From Branchiostoma floridae (lineage: Eukaryota; Chordata; Leptocardii; Amphioxiformes; Branchiostomatidae), in contig NC_049994.1 in NCBI RefSeq assembly GCF_000003815.2, forward strand, positions 16,062,370-16,096,750: 34,381 bases of DNA, read 5' to 3'. Numbering within the stretch: the stretch's first letter is position 1; each line of letters opens with the position of its first letter. Below, one piece after another: positions 1 to 9,279 of this stretch. The notes under the pieces were generated by a model. It had not been told where the DNA came from, searched no databases, and worked only from the letters and a program-made list of their open reading frames with translations. Both the position numbers and the translations under genes were made by a program.

Positions 1-31
1 GCCATACACACGCGCGCGAGCGCGCGCACGT
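1..31. repeat. CG/CA-rich simple sequence
   Basis: The window opens with alternating purine-pyrimidine sequence (acacgcgcgcgagcgcgcgcacgtg) inside the intron upstream of the first visible ATP-grasp exon. It is low complexity and could adopt Z-form DNA. No coding role is seen. Confidence 0.6.
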
Positions 32-83
32 GTAGTTGGTGCATTTCAGTGCTAATTATGATGTGTTGATTGGATTCCACCAG

Positions 84-3000
84 GTTTGCCCGCCTTCGTT
101 AAGCCTGCGGCAGGGTCTGTTGTCTTTGGTGTGAGCAAAGTGAAGAGTCTGGAGGACTTGTATCTCGCGCTGCTGGACCTCAAGGCAATGGCAGATAAAA
201 ATCCCTACTTCATACCAGCACCTGGTGCCGCATTCTTTAGGTGAGCAGATTCCATTTGTGGAATATGGAAAAACAAAAAAGGCCTTTGTTTCCGGTTCTT
301 GCCGGGTCCCGGGTTGATTGTAACTGTGAGTTTAAAAAAATCCATGGGCCCTGTCATGCCCAAAAAATAGCCCAGTAGCTGTGTCCTATGGGGCTGCTTA
401 GGGCTCAGGCTTGAAAGTGCAGTGAAACAGCTCGTAAACGTACTCTTTTTCCAAATAGGACAGTAGCGTAGCAGAAGCGCAAAGCCACATGTCAATGTTT
501 CTGATGTGTTCTTTTATCAAGGGATTTCTTTGAGCGGTACCTGGACGTGGAAAAGTACCCGCTCGCCCTGCGTGATGTCGCCATCGTAGAACCGTATCTG
601 GATGCTGTGGCCGCATTTACAGTTGACGGGTGCGTTGTGGACAAGAGGGTCGTGCATTGGCCGGTAAGTTGAGGTTTAGCAAAAGTCAGATTCGCCACAG
701 CGTGCAAGATTTAACTCGCACTGTTCATGGTTCCACGGAACACTTCTTTGTAGAGTTTGGGACCGATTGCCGTTCAGCAAGAAGAAAGATCGAAAAAAAA
801 AGCCACGACATCAAATTTCCAAACCGGGGCCTGACCGGGCTGTTTGTGGAAACGGGAAATACAAAATGTATATGCAAAAACATACACAAATGATGACCAC
901 GACTATCCTCTTTACGTCTTGTGTAATATGTTGTCTTTTATATCATACTACGGACCTACCCTTAATCACAGACAATAGACCACCCGACCGGGCCTCGGTT
1001 TGGAAAGGTGACATTAGCCTAAGAGGGTATGGTGATCAGGCAAACAGTGACCGGGACTTTTCAAGGCTTGCTAGAATCGCGATTCAGTCACTAATTTCTG
1101 ATTATTATCATTTTTCAAACTATCATTTTCTCCCCCAGATAACTGACCAGACCCGTTTCGATGATCTGGACGCCAAGTTTACCACCTGCATCTCTCCGAG
1201 CTCTGAACCGGAGGACGTGCAGGCGCGCATGTATGCGGTGTATGACGGCGTCATGGACAGGATGATTCGGTTGGGCTTCAACCACGGCTTCACCAACATC
1301 GAGGTGTTCAAGATGAAGGACGGACTGGTATGTCATACCTCTTTCACACACACACAAACACACACACACACACACGCACACAGACACACATACATACACA
1401 CACAAACTCACACACACACATACAAACACACACGCACACATACACACACGCACACATACACACGCACACATACACACACGTACGCACACACACATACAAA
1501 CACATACACACACACACACACACATACACAGACATACACACACACACACACACACGCACACACACATACCCCCACAAATATAAACAAATATCCAGACACA
1601 TAGACATAAACATGCACACAGACAGCCTGGAGAGAATACCAAAACAGAATATGCTGTTCTGTTACGTTGCTATCAGAAGTACTACATGGGTAAATTAAGT
1701 AATATAGATCTAGACTAACTATAATGTCGCATGGTCGTCGTGCGATTGTCACACGATTGTCACACGATTGTCGCACGCGCAAACTGAGGACGTTCTTTGA
1801 TAGCCGTGCATGCTTCATACAGAATTCAGAAAAGTACAGATTTCTTTCATCCTAGTCGGTGGGCTGATTTGGTCACAGCCTGCTTGTCCGAGAAATTCTA
1901 CGACAATTATGACTGTGTCATAAGTTGCTTTCAGCAAACTACTTTCTTATTCCCTCAGTTGAAGATATGTGAAGTGAATGCACGGGGATCGAAGCAACTC
2001 TCTATCATCTACAAGGCGAGCCACACCAACGTTACCCAGGACTATGTGTACCTGACTGCTGGCCTCGGTATCCGACCAGTCCTCCCTACGGAAACAGGGA
2101 GGTATGGGATATCGTACCCTGTCCGGTTCCGCGTTCTGGACAGGCCGGGCAACTTGGTTGACTTTGACCAGGTAATTAAAAGAAACAGCTTTGCCCCGAG
2201 TAAGTAAGGACGAGTTCCATTTGGGGGGGGGGGGGGGTCCTAACGGCTTGTTGTGGTAATGCAGCAAAACTGCCGTTTTTGATATCTCATGTTCTGGACA
2301 TGCTATAGTCATGATGTTTTCTGGGAAAGATATCCGGTCTGCCTTAATACCGGAATCCACAGGAAGCCACATAAAGGAGTGTATAATCTACTGAAATAGC
2401 AGGACGTGCTGCTTGTGCAAAATTTTGTAACGGTTAAAAGAAGTAAGCTTTACTGATAGAAATACAGATTCTTGTCACAATCCAACTACTAGTAGGTTAA
2501 TATACCTAATCTTTTATGCCAATTTATAACATTTTTTTTGCACTGAAGTTCGGTAGATATCAGCTGTCTTATAGTGAAAGTTATCAGACCACGCTAAACA
2601 AAGATGTACTCTGCAATGAAAACAAACATGGCAGCCGGGTATCGGCGGCGGTCGCCCGTCGTCTTAGGCATTTTCTGGCGATTTCTTCATTCCAGGGCCA
2701 TATGGAAATTATTCTTTGTCAAAATATAGCAACCTGCCATGTTTATTCATCAAAACATGCTGTGTTTCAGTAGATTATACACTCCTTCATGTGGTTTCCT
2801 GTGGATTCCGGTATCAAGGCTGACCCGAAGATATCTATTGGGCTGATGAGGTTTGGTCCCCCTAGCGGCATTTTGAGAACTGCAGAAGACCTTTATATGT
2901 TTAAAACTTTGGGAGAGAATTACTTAATTAATTAATTAAGTAAAAATCGACTTTCTTAATACGTAGATCGAAAAGCTGAAGCAGGATCCTGACGTCGCCT

Positions 3001-3188
3001 TCAGACTCACGGTGGCTGGTCCTGACGATGACGTCACCAGTTTCGCCGGCAGCGCGGGAAATCACTTCGTCTACCTGCACACTTACGGCGACACGCGGGA
3101 AGCCATGATCAGGAAGCTGGCTGACGCCATAAAACTCCTCGTCAAGAAGCCAGAGTTACTGACTTACCCAATACATTATGTGATATGA
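84..3188 (+). CDS. ATP-grasp ligase, 3' five exons (5' end outside window)
   Basis: Five exons join in frame with AG/GT borders: 84-240, 522-663, 1139-1327, 1959-2171 and 2967-3188 (TGA at 3186-3188). Together they encode about 274 residues of an ATP-grasp C-terminal half. Exon 1 carries the nucleotide-binding strand (FVKPAAGSVVFGV), followed by an EDL helix. Exon 2 has the adenine-side IVEPYL segment and the VDG turn. Exon 4 has the ATP-grasp signature E-V-N-A-R, whose Glu and Asn normally bind Mg-ATP. Known ATP-grasp enzymes form an acyl-phosphate and ligate an amine or thiol. The closest style I recognise is the carnosine synthase / L-amino acid ligase group, but the substrate cannot be read from this. 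Junction phases agree at all four splices and no internal stop occurs, so the gene looks functional. The start codon and N-terminal domain lie upstream of position 1. I saw no canonical AATAAA close to the stop. Confidence 0.85.
1346..1616. repeat. Compound (CA)n microsatellite in intron
   Basis: About 270 bp of CA/CACG/TACA repeats lie in the intron between the ATP-grasp exons ending at 1327 and starting at 1959. The run begins about 18 bp after the splice donor. The long His-Thr and Cys-Val open frames across it, on both strands, are artefacts of the repeat. Confidence 0.95.
2223..2237. repeat. Poly-G tract
   Basis: A homopolymer of about 15 G lies about 50 bp after the donor of the 1959-2171 exon. 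Length is probably unstable and prone to sequencing error. Confidence 0.85.
2329..2835. mobile_element. MITE-like inverted-repeat element in intron
   Basis: The arms 2329-2396 and 2765-2835 are near-identical reverse complements, about 68 bp each. Both outer ends are GATATC, and both contain the core GGAATCCACAGGAA on one strand. They enclose about 370 bp with no ORF of note, giving a 507-bp palindrome-ended unit in the last ATP-grasp intron. This is the structure of a small non-autonomous DNA transposon. I could not find a clear target-site duplication, so an inverted local duplication remains possible. Confidence 0.6.
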
Positions 3189-3948
3189 GAGTTATCTCCA
3201 AGCAGATGTACCCTCCTTGATAAGACCAATGCTTATGTCATTTATAGTAGCCCTTTAATGTGTGCCTTAATTGAGAACACATTTTCAGTCCTACTACTAC
3301 TGTTACCAATTACTAATGCTATTAACAAACGTTATTGATATCAACTATCCTACTTGAAAGAAATGAAACATGCTTTGATACCTGTATCATTGTTACTTTT
3401 TGTCAAGTATACAGAACCTGTATTATGTGTTTTCATGCAATAACCTTTCTTGTGATAAAACCATTTCTTGAGTTTAACAACACTTTCAAGAGTTACTCTA
3501 AGTTGGAAGTGGGATCAGATAACAAGTTTTTAGTCACCTTCCTAGTTAAGACGTCAATAACTTATGGATCATGCTATAAAAAGTATTGTCTGAAGACAAC
3601 TACATGAATCAATGAAGAATCATTTGCTGTTGCACAACCATAGATTTACTTTCGTGGTTCTTGGCGGCTCCCGTAGCAATAAGTAACAAAATGATCCTAG
3701 AAGCACTAGCTATACAGTCGCAGTACTACATGCATACCAACTTGACTCTGGGGTTTGTTATTAGCAACTAGCTCTTTTCATGGTATGTTTTTAAACAAGA
3801 AAGCTTCTGAAAAAAGCTGGCTGGTGCGTATTTTGGAAAAAGCCTGGATGTTAAACAAAATCACACGAAAAAAGAGTTTTTAAACATCGAATTACTGAAT
3901 TGGTCTTTCTTCTATTAAAAAACACTACATGAGATTTGTCTAACAAAG
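3189..3948. other. 3' flank of ATP-grasp gene, no gene seen
   Basis: This AT-rich stretch presumably holds the 3' UTR of the ATP-grasp gene. The 90-codon frame at 3335-3607 has no recognisable domain. No canonical polyadenylation signal stands out. Confidence 0.5.
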
Positions 3949-4035
3949 AAAAAAAATTAGCAAATGGGGAACGATCCTACAATCTACCGAAGAAAGGTCC
4001 CGTGGTTTAGACCGCTCGGCCATAGTGGCTCGATT
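3949..4035 (-). pseudogene. tRNA-like relic with Pol III T-run
   Basis: On the minus strand, 4022-4007 reads TGGCCGAGCGGTCTAA, a textbook D-arm/box A of tRNA-Leu/Ser type. The segment 3977-3968 (GGATCGTTCC) resembles box B with substitutions, and a run of eight T follows at 3956-3949, as in a Pol III terminator. The anticodon arm cannot be folded convincingly and the acceptor stem does not pair. A tRNA pseudogene or a tRNA-derived SINE head is therefore likelier than a working tRNA. Confidence 0.45.
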
Positions 4036-4039
4036 ACGC

Positions 4040-5180
4040 AATTGCACGTATAGAAGGGCTATTTGGTTAAAGTGATTGATACCATGATTGTAGCGAGGAT
4101 ACAGCAGGGGGAAGTCTTCCAGTTTTTTCTGGGCGTTCGCTAAAAAGACCATCGAAAATCGTCAACTTTGATTTATTTCACTGCGGATCAATGGATTGAC
4201 TTGAAATTCCAAGCAAAAAGATGAGATTCGTGCAGCGCGGACTTCTCCAGAGTGGGCGTTTGTGGGCATTCGCTAAGACTGTAGAATGTACTTCCAATTG
4301 CCACTTCCTGGTTTACTCGAGGTCATGCCAGGGTCGCGCCACATCTTAGAAATCAGAATTTGGACTCCTCGTCTGAATCTATTCGCACTGGAAGCTTTAT
4401 TCTAAACAAACGAAAAAGCAAGTAGTTAATCGTACGATTTAGAAAATCTCATTGTATAAACAGAATAGGATGCAAAATACTAGTAAATGTGATTTAGAAT
4501 ATAACGTCTGCGTGAATATACATAGACTAAAGACCAAGTATCAGCAGCCACAGTTATTATAGTGCTTTGGAAAGTGTTAGCTTTAGTGTAGGAGGAGTAC
4601 ACCAACACTAGCCTGTGTTTACACAATATCTCGCTGGCTGGGGTTAATGACCCCCTCCTAGGGCGGCGGCAATATTGTAGGGCCGGCCGCTAGGAGCGCG
4701 ATTTTAGTCAGGCTACAGCAACACCACCAAAAACTCTTGTCGTGGCCTACCCTCCAGACAATTTGTGCTATAAATTATGATATCTAAATGCCTTTTGTGT
4801 GGGACATGTGTTTCCTTTTTAGTTGGGAACACCCGGCCCTTCTTGTTTGCCTTGTGTATGAAAGGAGTTACCGCAGTTCAGGGTGTGCACCGTACAACAC
4901 GCGTCAAGTTCAGTGATATAGCAACAGGCGAGTCCTTCAATCAACTTGAAGACGATGAAAAGTTTGACAGCTTCCTACAAGCTTTAACATATGTGACCTG
5001 TATCCCCTGCTGATGCTGGTAGTCAAATCATAAAGTGTGTAACAAAGGTAAAAGTTGTCCCATAGCCTTTTTCAAAGCCGTAGTGGCAGTGGGTTGTTAT
5101 CCACGTATCACGGAAGAGTCTTAATCTCCCACAATTTGTTAGTTCCACAAAGACGATTTGCCAAGAGGGCCATATATATT
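4040..5180. other. Intergenic, no supported gene
   Basis: No family-recognisable ORF. The 78-codon frame at 4777-5013 is unmatched to anything I know and has no convincing splice sites. A short GC-rich patch (4660-4700) is the only compositional feature. Confidence 0.5.
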
Positions 5181-5260
5181 TATATTTCAGCCATACCATA
5201 GGTATGGTGAAATATATTGTTATATTTCAGCCATACCATAGGTATGGTGAAATATATTGT
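5181..5260. repeat. Perfect tandem duplication of a 40-bp palindrome
   Basis: Positions 5181-5220 and 5221-5260 are identical 40-mers. Each is itself a near-perfect inverted repeat centred on CCATACCATAGGTATGG with flanking AATATATTTC / GAAATATATT arms, so the duplex could extrude as two successive hairpins. Confidence 0.9.
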
Positions 5261-5302
5261 ATTCGTAATGTTTCTTTCTCCTGTCAAATCTTCAGAACAC
5301 GG

Positions 5303-6110
5303 TATCTCCGTTGTTCCTCAACCGAATTACTTGAAATTTGGCACAAGGGTAGAGTGGGCCAATACCCTCGGGTGTTTTTTTCATTTTTTCCATATCTGTC
5401 TCTTAAATGATTTTATTAAGGTTTTTTGGTCATCTTAAGACCAAAACTGTATATTTGGGCCCCCTGTACCCTGGTATTATAACCGAATGAGCTGAAATTT
5501 GGCACAGATGTGCCTTGATAAGTCCCCCATATAGATTCAATATCAGTTTTGGTGTACAGTACAACAAAATGCTTATTTTTGCGATTTTTTGACCAATTTT
5601 TGACCAAAAAAGGACACTTTTGGCCCCTGTACCCTGGTATTACAACCAAATGAGCTGAAATTTGACAGAGATGTGCCTTGATAATGCCCCCATATAAATT
5701 TAAGAACACTTTTGGTGTACAGTACAACAAAATGCTTATTTTTGCGATTTTTTGACCAATTTTTGACCAAAAAAGGACACTTTTGGCTCCTGTACCTTGG
5801 TATTGCAACCGAATGAGCTGAAATTTGACACAGATGTGCCTTGATAATCCCTTCATATAAATTCAATAACACTTTTGGTGTACAGTGCAACAAAATGCTT
5901 ATTTTTGCGATTTTTGGCCAATTTTTGACCAAAAAAGGACACTTTTGGCTCCTGTACCCTGGTACATGTATTACAATTAAATGACCTGAAATTTGGTATA
6001 GATAGGCATTAGATACTTGGTAACAAGATTCAAGTAAAATTTTTGACATAAACAACTTTAAAATGATTAATTTTGGCACTTTTCTGAGGGGAAATTTGTT
6101 TTCTTTTGGC
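5303..6110. repeat. 163-bp tandem repeat, about five copies
   Basis: The anchor TGTACC recurs at 5465, 5628, 5791 and 5953 (periods 163, 163, 162). Each unit carries GAGCTGAAATTTG, GTACAGTACAACAAAATGC and TTTTTGACCAAAAAAGG. A diverged copy precedes it (about 5303-5464) and the final copy (5953-6110) drifts. Long minus-strand open frames here are only repeat-length frames and repeat themselves. Confidence 0.9.
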
Positions 6111-6570
6111 CTCCTGACGTGACCTTCCGTGACCCCGCACAGAGCCACACCTGTGCGCATCAGCCGGAGAGTTAATTGAATCAAAGACCTAGCCAATCAG
6201 CGAAGAGGAGGCCAAAGGCTAATTAATATTCATAAGCGGGGCCTCATGATCCTGTATATAGCAGTGTTCCCGCCAGGGGGAGCAAAGCCCGCCTAAGGCT
6301 CTCGCATTTTAGACTATTCAGAAGGCTTTATATTGTATCAGTTCTTAGGGGCATATCTATGATAATCGCAGCAGTCACTTAACTTCTCTTCAGGAGTTTA
6401 GCGTAACACTGTTTCAGGTCAAACCGTCAAAGGCAACTAAAAACAAACTTTAACGTTACTGAGTTCAACAGTACTTATAACTTGTTATCCGAAGTTCAAA
6501 CGGTAGCGATGGTATTTTCGCTGCGCTGTTAGCTCCGTGCGACTGTTGTTGACGGTCTTATAACGGTATA
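5946..6570. repeat. Direct duplication, copy A
   Basis: This segment is repeated, diverged, at 6575-7313. Shared landmarks in order: CTGTACCCTGGTA, GGTATAGATAGGCAT, CCAATCAGCGAAGAGGA, AATTAATATTCATAAGCGG, the GCATTTTAG...CTATT block, AGCAGTCACTTA, and GTTGACGGTCT at the end. A CCAAT box and a TATA-like CTGTATATAGC lie at about 6194 and 6252, so it may contain a promoter, but no following ORF is convincing. Confidence 0.8.
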
Positions 6571-6574
6571 TTTT

Positions 6575-7313
6575 GCACCCCTGTACCCTGGTATGAGTAA
6601 CATTTGGTATAGATAGGCATAATATAGTTGGTAAAATGATCCAAGTAAAATTTTTGGCATAAAGTACTGTAAAAGGCTTAATTACAGCACTTTTTTAGGG
6701 GAAATTGGTTTTCTTTCGTTCTCCATGCCGTGACCTTTCGGACGTTCACCCCACAGAGCCGACATCTGCACCTGCGTCTAGCCGGCAGGAAGAGTTAATT
6801 CAATTAATGGTTCAGCCAATCAGCGAAGAGGAAAGCGAAGGCAAATTAATATTCATAAGCGGGACCACACAATACGTTAACTTGAAGACTCAGGCCGTAC
6901 AGACTTCTCGCCAGGATTTTTTCAAAGCGTCGGACAGGGGTCCGGGGGCCGCCGAATGTCCCTGGCGGGGTCCAGGGGCAGGGCCACTGTGGGGGGGGAC
7001 CCAGGTGGGCGAAGCCCCCCCGGAAGCTCTTGCATTTTAGGCTATTGAGAAGGCTTCTTTTATCAGTTTTATTAAGGGCCATATCTACGATAATCGTAGC
7101 AGTCACTTACTTCTCTTCAGCAGTTTGACTTTAAAATATTTCGGGTCAAAGCTTCAAAGACAACTAAAACCTCATAAACAACAAACTTTACTTAGCTCAA
7201 CAGTATACAAAAATATTGTACGGGTTGCCATCCTTAGTTGAAGCGCTTATTTATAGCGCTAGTATCTTCGCTGCGCCGTTAGCCGCCGTGCGACTTTTGT
7301 TGACGGTCTGATA
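6575..7313. repeat. Direct duplication, copy B, with G-rich insert
   Basis: Second copy of the block at 5946-6570, in the same orientation and immediately adjacent. It is longer because of an extra segment at about 6866-7022, which includes very G-rich runs (6935-7010, several GGGG tracts) absent from copy A. The 111-codon frame at 6705-7040 runs across repeat sequence and is not treated as a gene. Confidence 0.8.
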
Positions 7314-9279
7314 TCCCTACGTCGCCGCCTCGCTGATATTCCCACGGACATGTTTTAAAAAAATACCCAGCAAAAAACGCTGTTCTGCGTCAAATTCTAT
7401 TCTATAAAACTCAGTGTTACAGTCTAAATATTTTGTAGAAGCACCGCTGTAGGAAAGAAGGTCCAAGCAATGTAAAACATCACGTAGCATGAAGTTCGCT
7501 GTCAACTGGCACACAGCACATGACTGTTTGAAACTCTAAGTCTAATCAACAGCCGTGTTTGATTGATAGCCGGCGGTCCTATGATGAAGTCGGCGAAAGG
7601 TGCGTTAGTTAGAAAATCTGCGTTTAGTTTTGATACGTAATTATAAGTTAGACAGTGGCGAGAATGATTATTTTCTCATCAATATTTCTCTTCAGAATTA
7701 TTTGAACTTAATTGTACATCTAAACAATTGGCTTACCTGTGCAATGTTTATATGATTAATGATCAGTGTACTGAAATCATGTGTAACGTATGGCTCCTAG
7801 TCAATAGATCAGCATTTTCTCTATAGTGACCACCTGTCTATAGTGGCCACATTTCCTAGTGCTGTTGTTGTTTGGCATAAACTTTGAACATTTAAATTGT
7901 AAGTAACTTTAAACTGCCAGAGTTTCAGCCCAATAAAACACTCTCAGCGCCAGGGTATGAACAGACTGACCAGACAGACGAAAATAAATCCTCGAACAAG
8001 GTTCAATCGTATCTTCCGGGTCTGGCAGGAAGTTGTTAAACTAAAATAAGAATAGGCTCGATGGTTGATTGCATACAAAGTAAAACAGTTTAATAGTTTT
8101 ACAGCTTGAAGAAAACAAACGCTCCTACAGTACCTGCACCTGCTTGATAATTATTAAATCGTATGCCCTACTTGAATAAAAAAAGTTCATTGCAATAATA
8201 AATGTACCCACATCACAAGGAGCTTATACTTTTTTAAACTTACACCTAGTTATCGTACTGAAAATTGTTAATGACATTACATGAAGTCATTCAACAATTT
8301 TCAGTCATGATGAAAATTTTCTGAATGGAAGGTGTGATTATTGTCATTTTCTGAAAAATAGAAGCAAGCTCTGTTTTTACCTGGAGTCAATTCACAATAC
8401 CAGTCCACTTTGGGGGATAATGTACTGTTAAGAGGATGTTCCATTTTTGCGCAGGGGTGATTTGGAACAGTCCAATGTTGCGTGGGAAGGGGTATGGCTG
8501 AAATATGCTGTATTTGCTCTTAAGCAAATGTCGGCCTTTCTAGTTAAAGATATAAGTTCTAGTCTTTGTTGTGTGTGGCGAGTGCGCGGTGCCCCAAGCA
8601 AAACAGTTATGGGCTTAACTCTCGGTCCAACTTTGCAACTACGTATACATTAGCAGGAGATTATGTCATAGGGGGTCAGGGGTCAGGAAGATGGCTGCCA
8701 TGTTTTCTTCAGTGTGAGTGGTTAGGGTTTTTAATCTGTTGAATATCTGTTCGAAAAGTAACCATCCATGCATCTTAACATCATAGAACAATAGCTTTTA
8801 CAGTATAGAATATTTTGTAAGAAAGATCTTGTTGAAATTTTTAGTCCAAGGAGTTATTTACCCGTAAGAGACCCCACCTGTTTTGATGTCTTTCTTAAGT
8901 GGGGAGGGCGCCACACTTACGACCTCTGATGCCTCCACGTTAACGTTAGATTAGTTTTTATACTTTCTGCTGAGAAGCACAACTCAATTAGGTCCGCGCC
9001 CTTCGGCTGTTTGAGACAGTAGTTTGGTTCCCTGTGGCCATTATTGTTTTCTGTATTATATGCCTTTGACGCCGGGACCTTCTACGTTTCAACTAGCGAC
9101 CGATTGGGGAGGGGGCAGTTCTGAGCGGTGCTTCTCAGATGCAAATGCAGTTTTTTAACCATTGGAACCTGATTGTAGTTATCCATTGTTCTATCTATTC
9201 TTTGAATGTGACTCTTGCATATGTATGTTATTGAAGTCCTGACAACTATTGTAGTTTTGTGTCATCTAGGTTAAACAGC
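7314..9279. other. Long non-coding stretch
   Basis: No gene supported in nearly 2 kb. The only local structure is an inverted repeat at 8257-8305 (arms ACTGAAAATTGTT / AACAATTTTCAGT, about 22 bp, loop about 6 nt). An 11-bp inverted pair CTGAGAAGCAC/GTGCTTCTCAG also flanks about 8969-9139. The right end may hold part of the 5' UTR of the retrotransposon that follows. Confidence 0.5.

Noticed and set aside
1115-1818. Long His-Thr and Cys-Val open frames on both strands
   Set aside because: They are translations of the CA microsatellite. Only the part before 1327 on the plus strand is a real exon.
4777-5013. 78-codon frame as an exon
   Set aside because: No recognisable family, and flanking splice sites are not convincing.
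5416-6196. 146- and 207-codon minus-strand frames
   Set aside because: They span the 163-bp tandem repeat, and the peptides repeat with the array; no protein family recognised.
8257-8305. Hairpin as a microRNA precursor
   Set aside because: Arms are about 22 bp but the loop is only about 6 nt and the stem is too short for a usual animal pre-miRNA; no other support.
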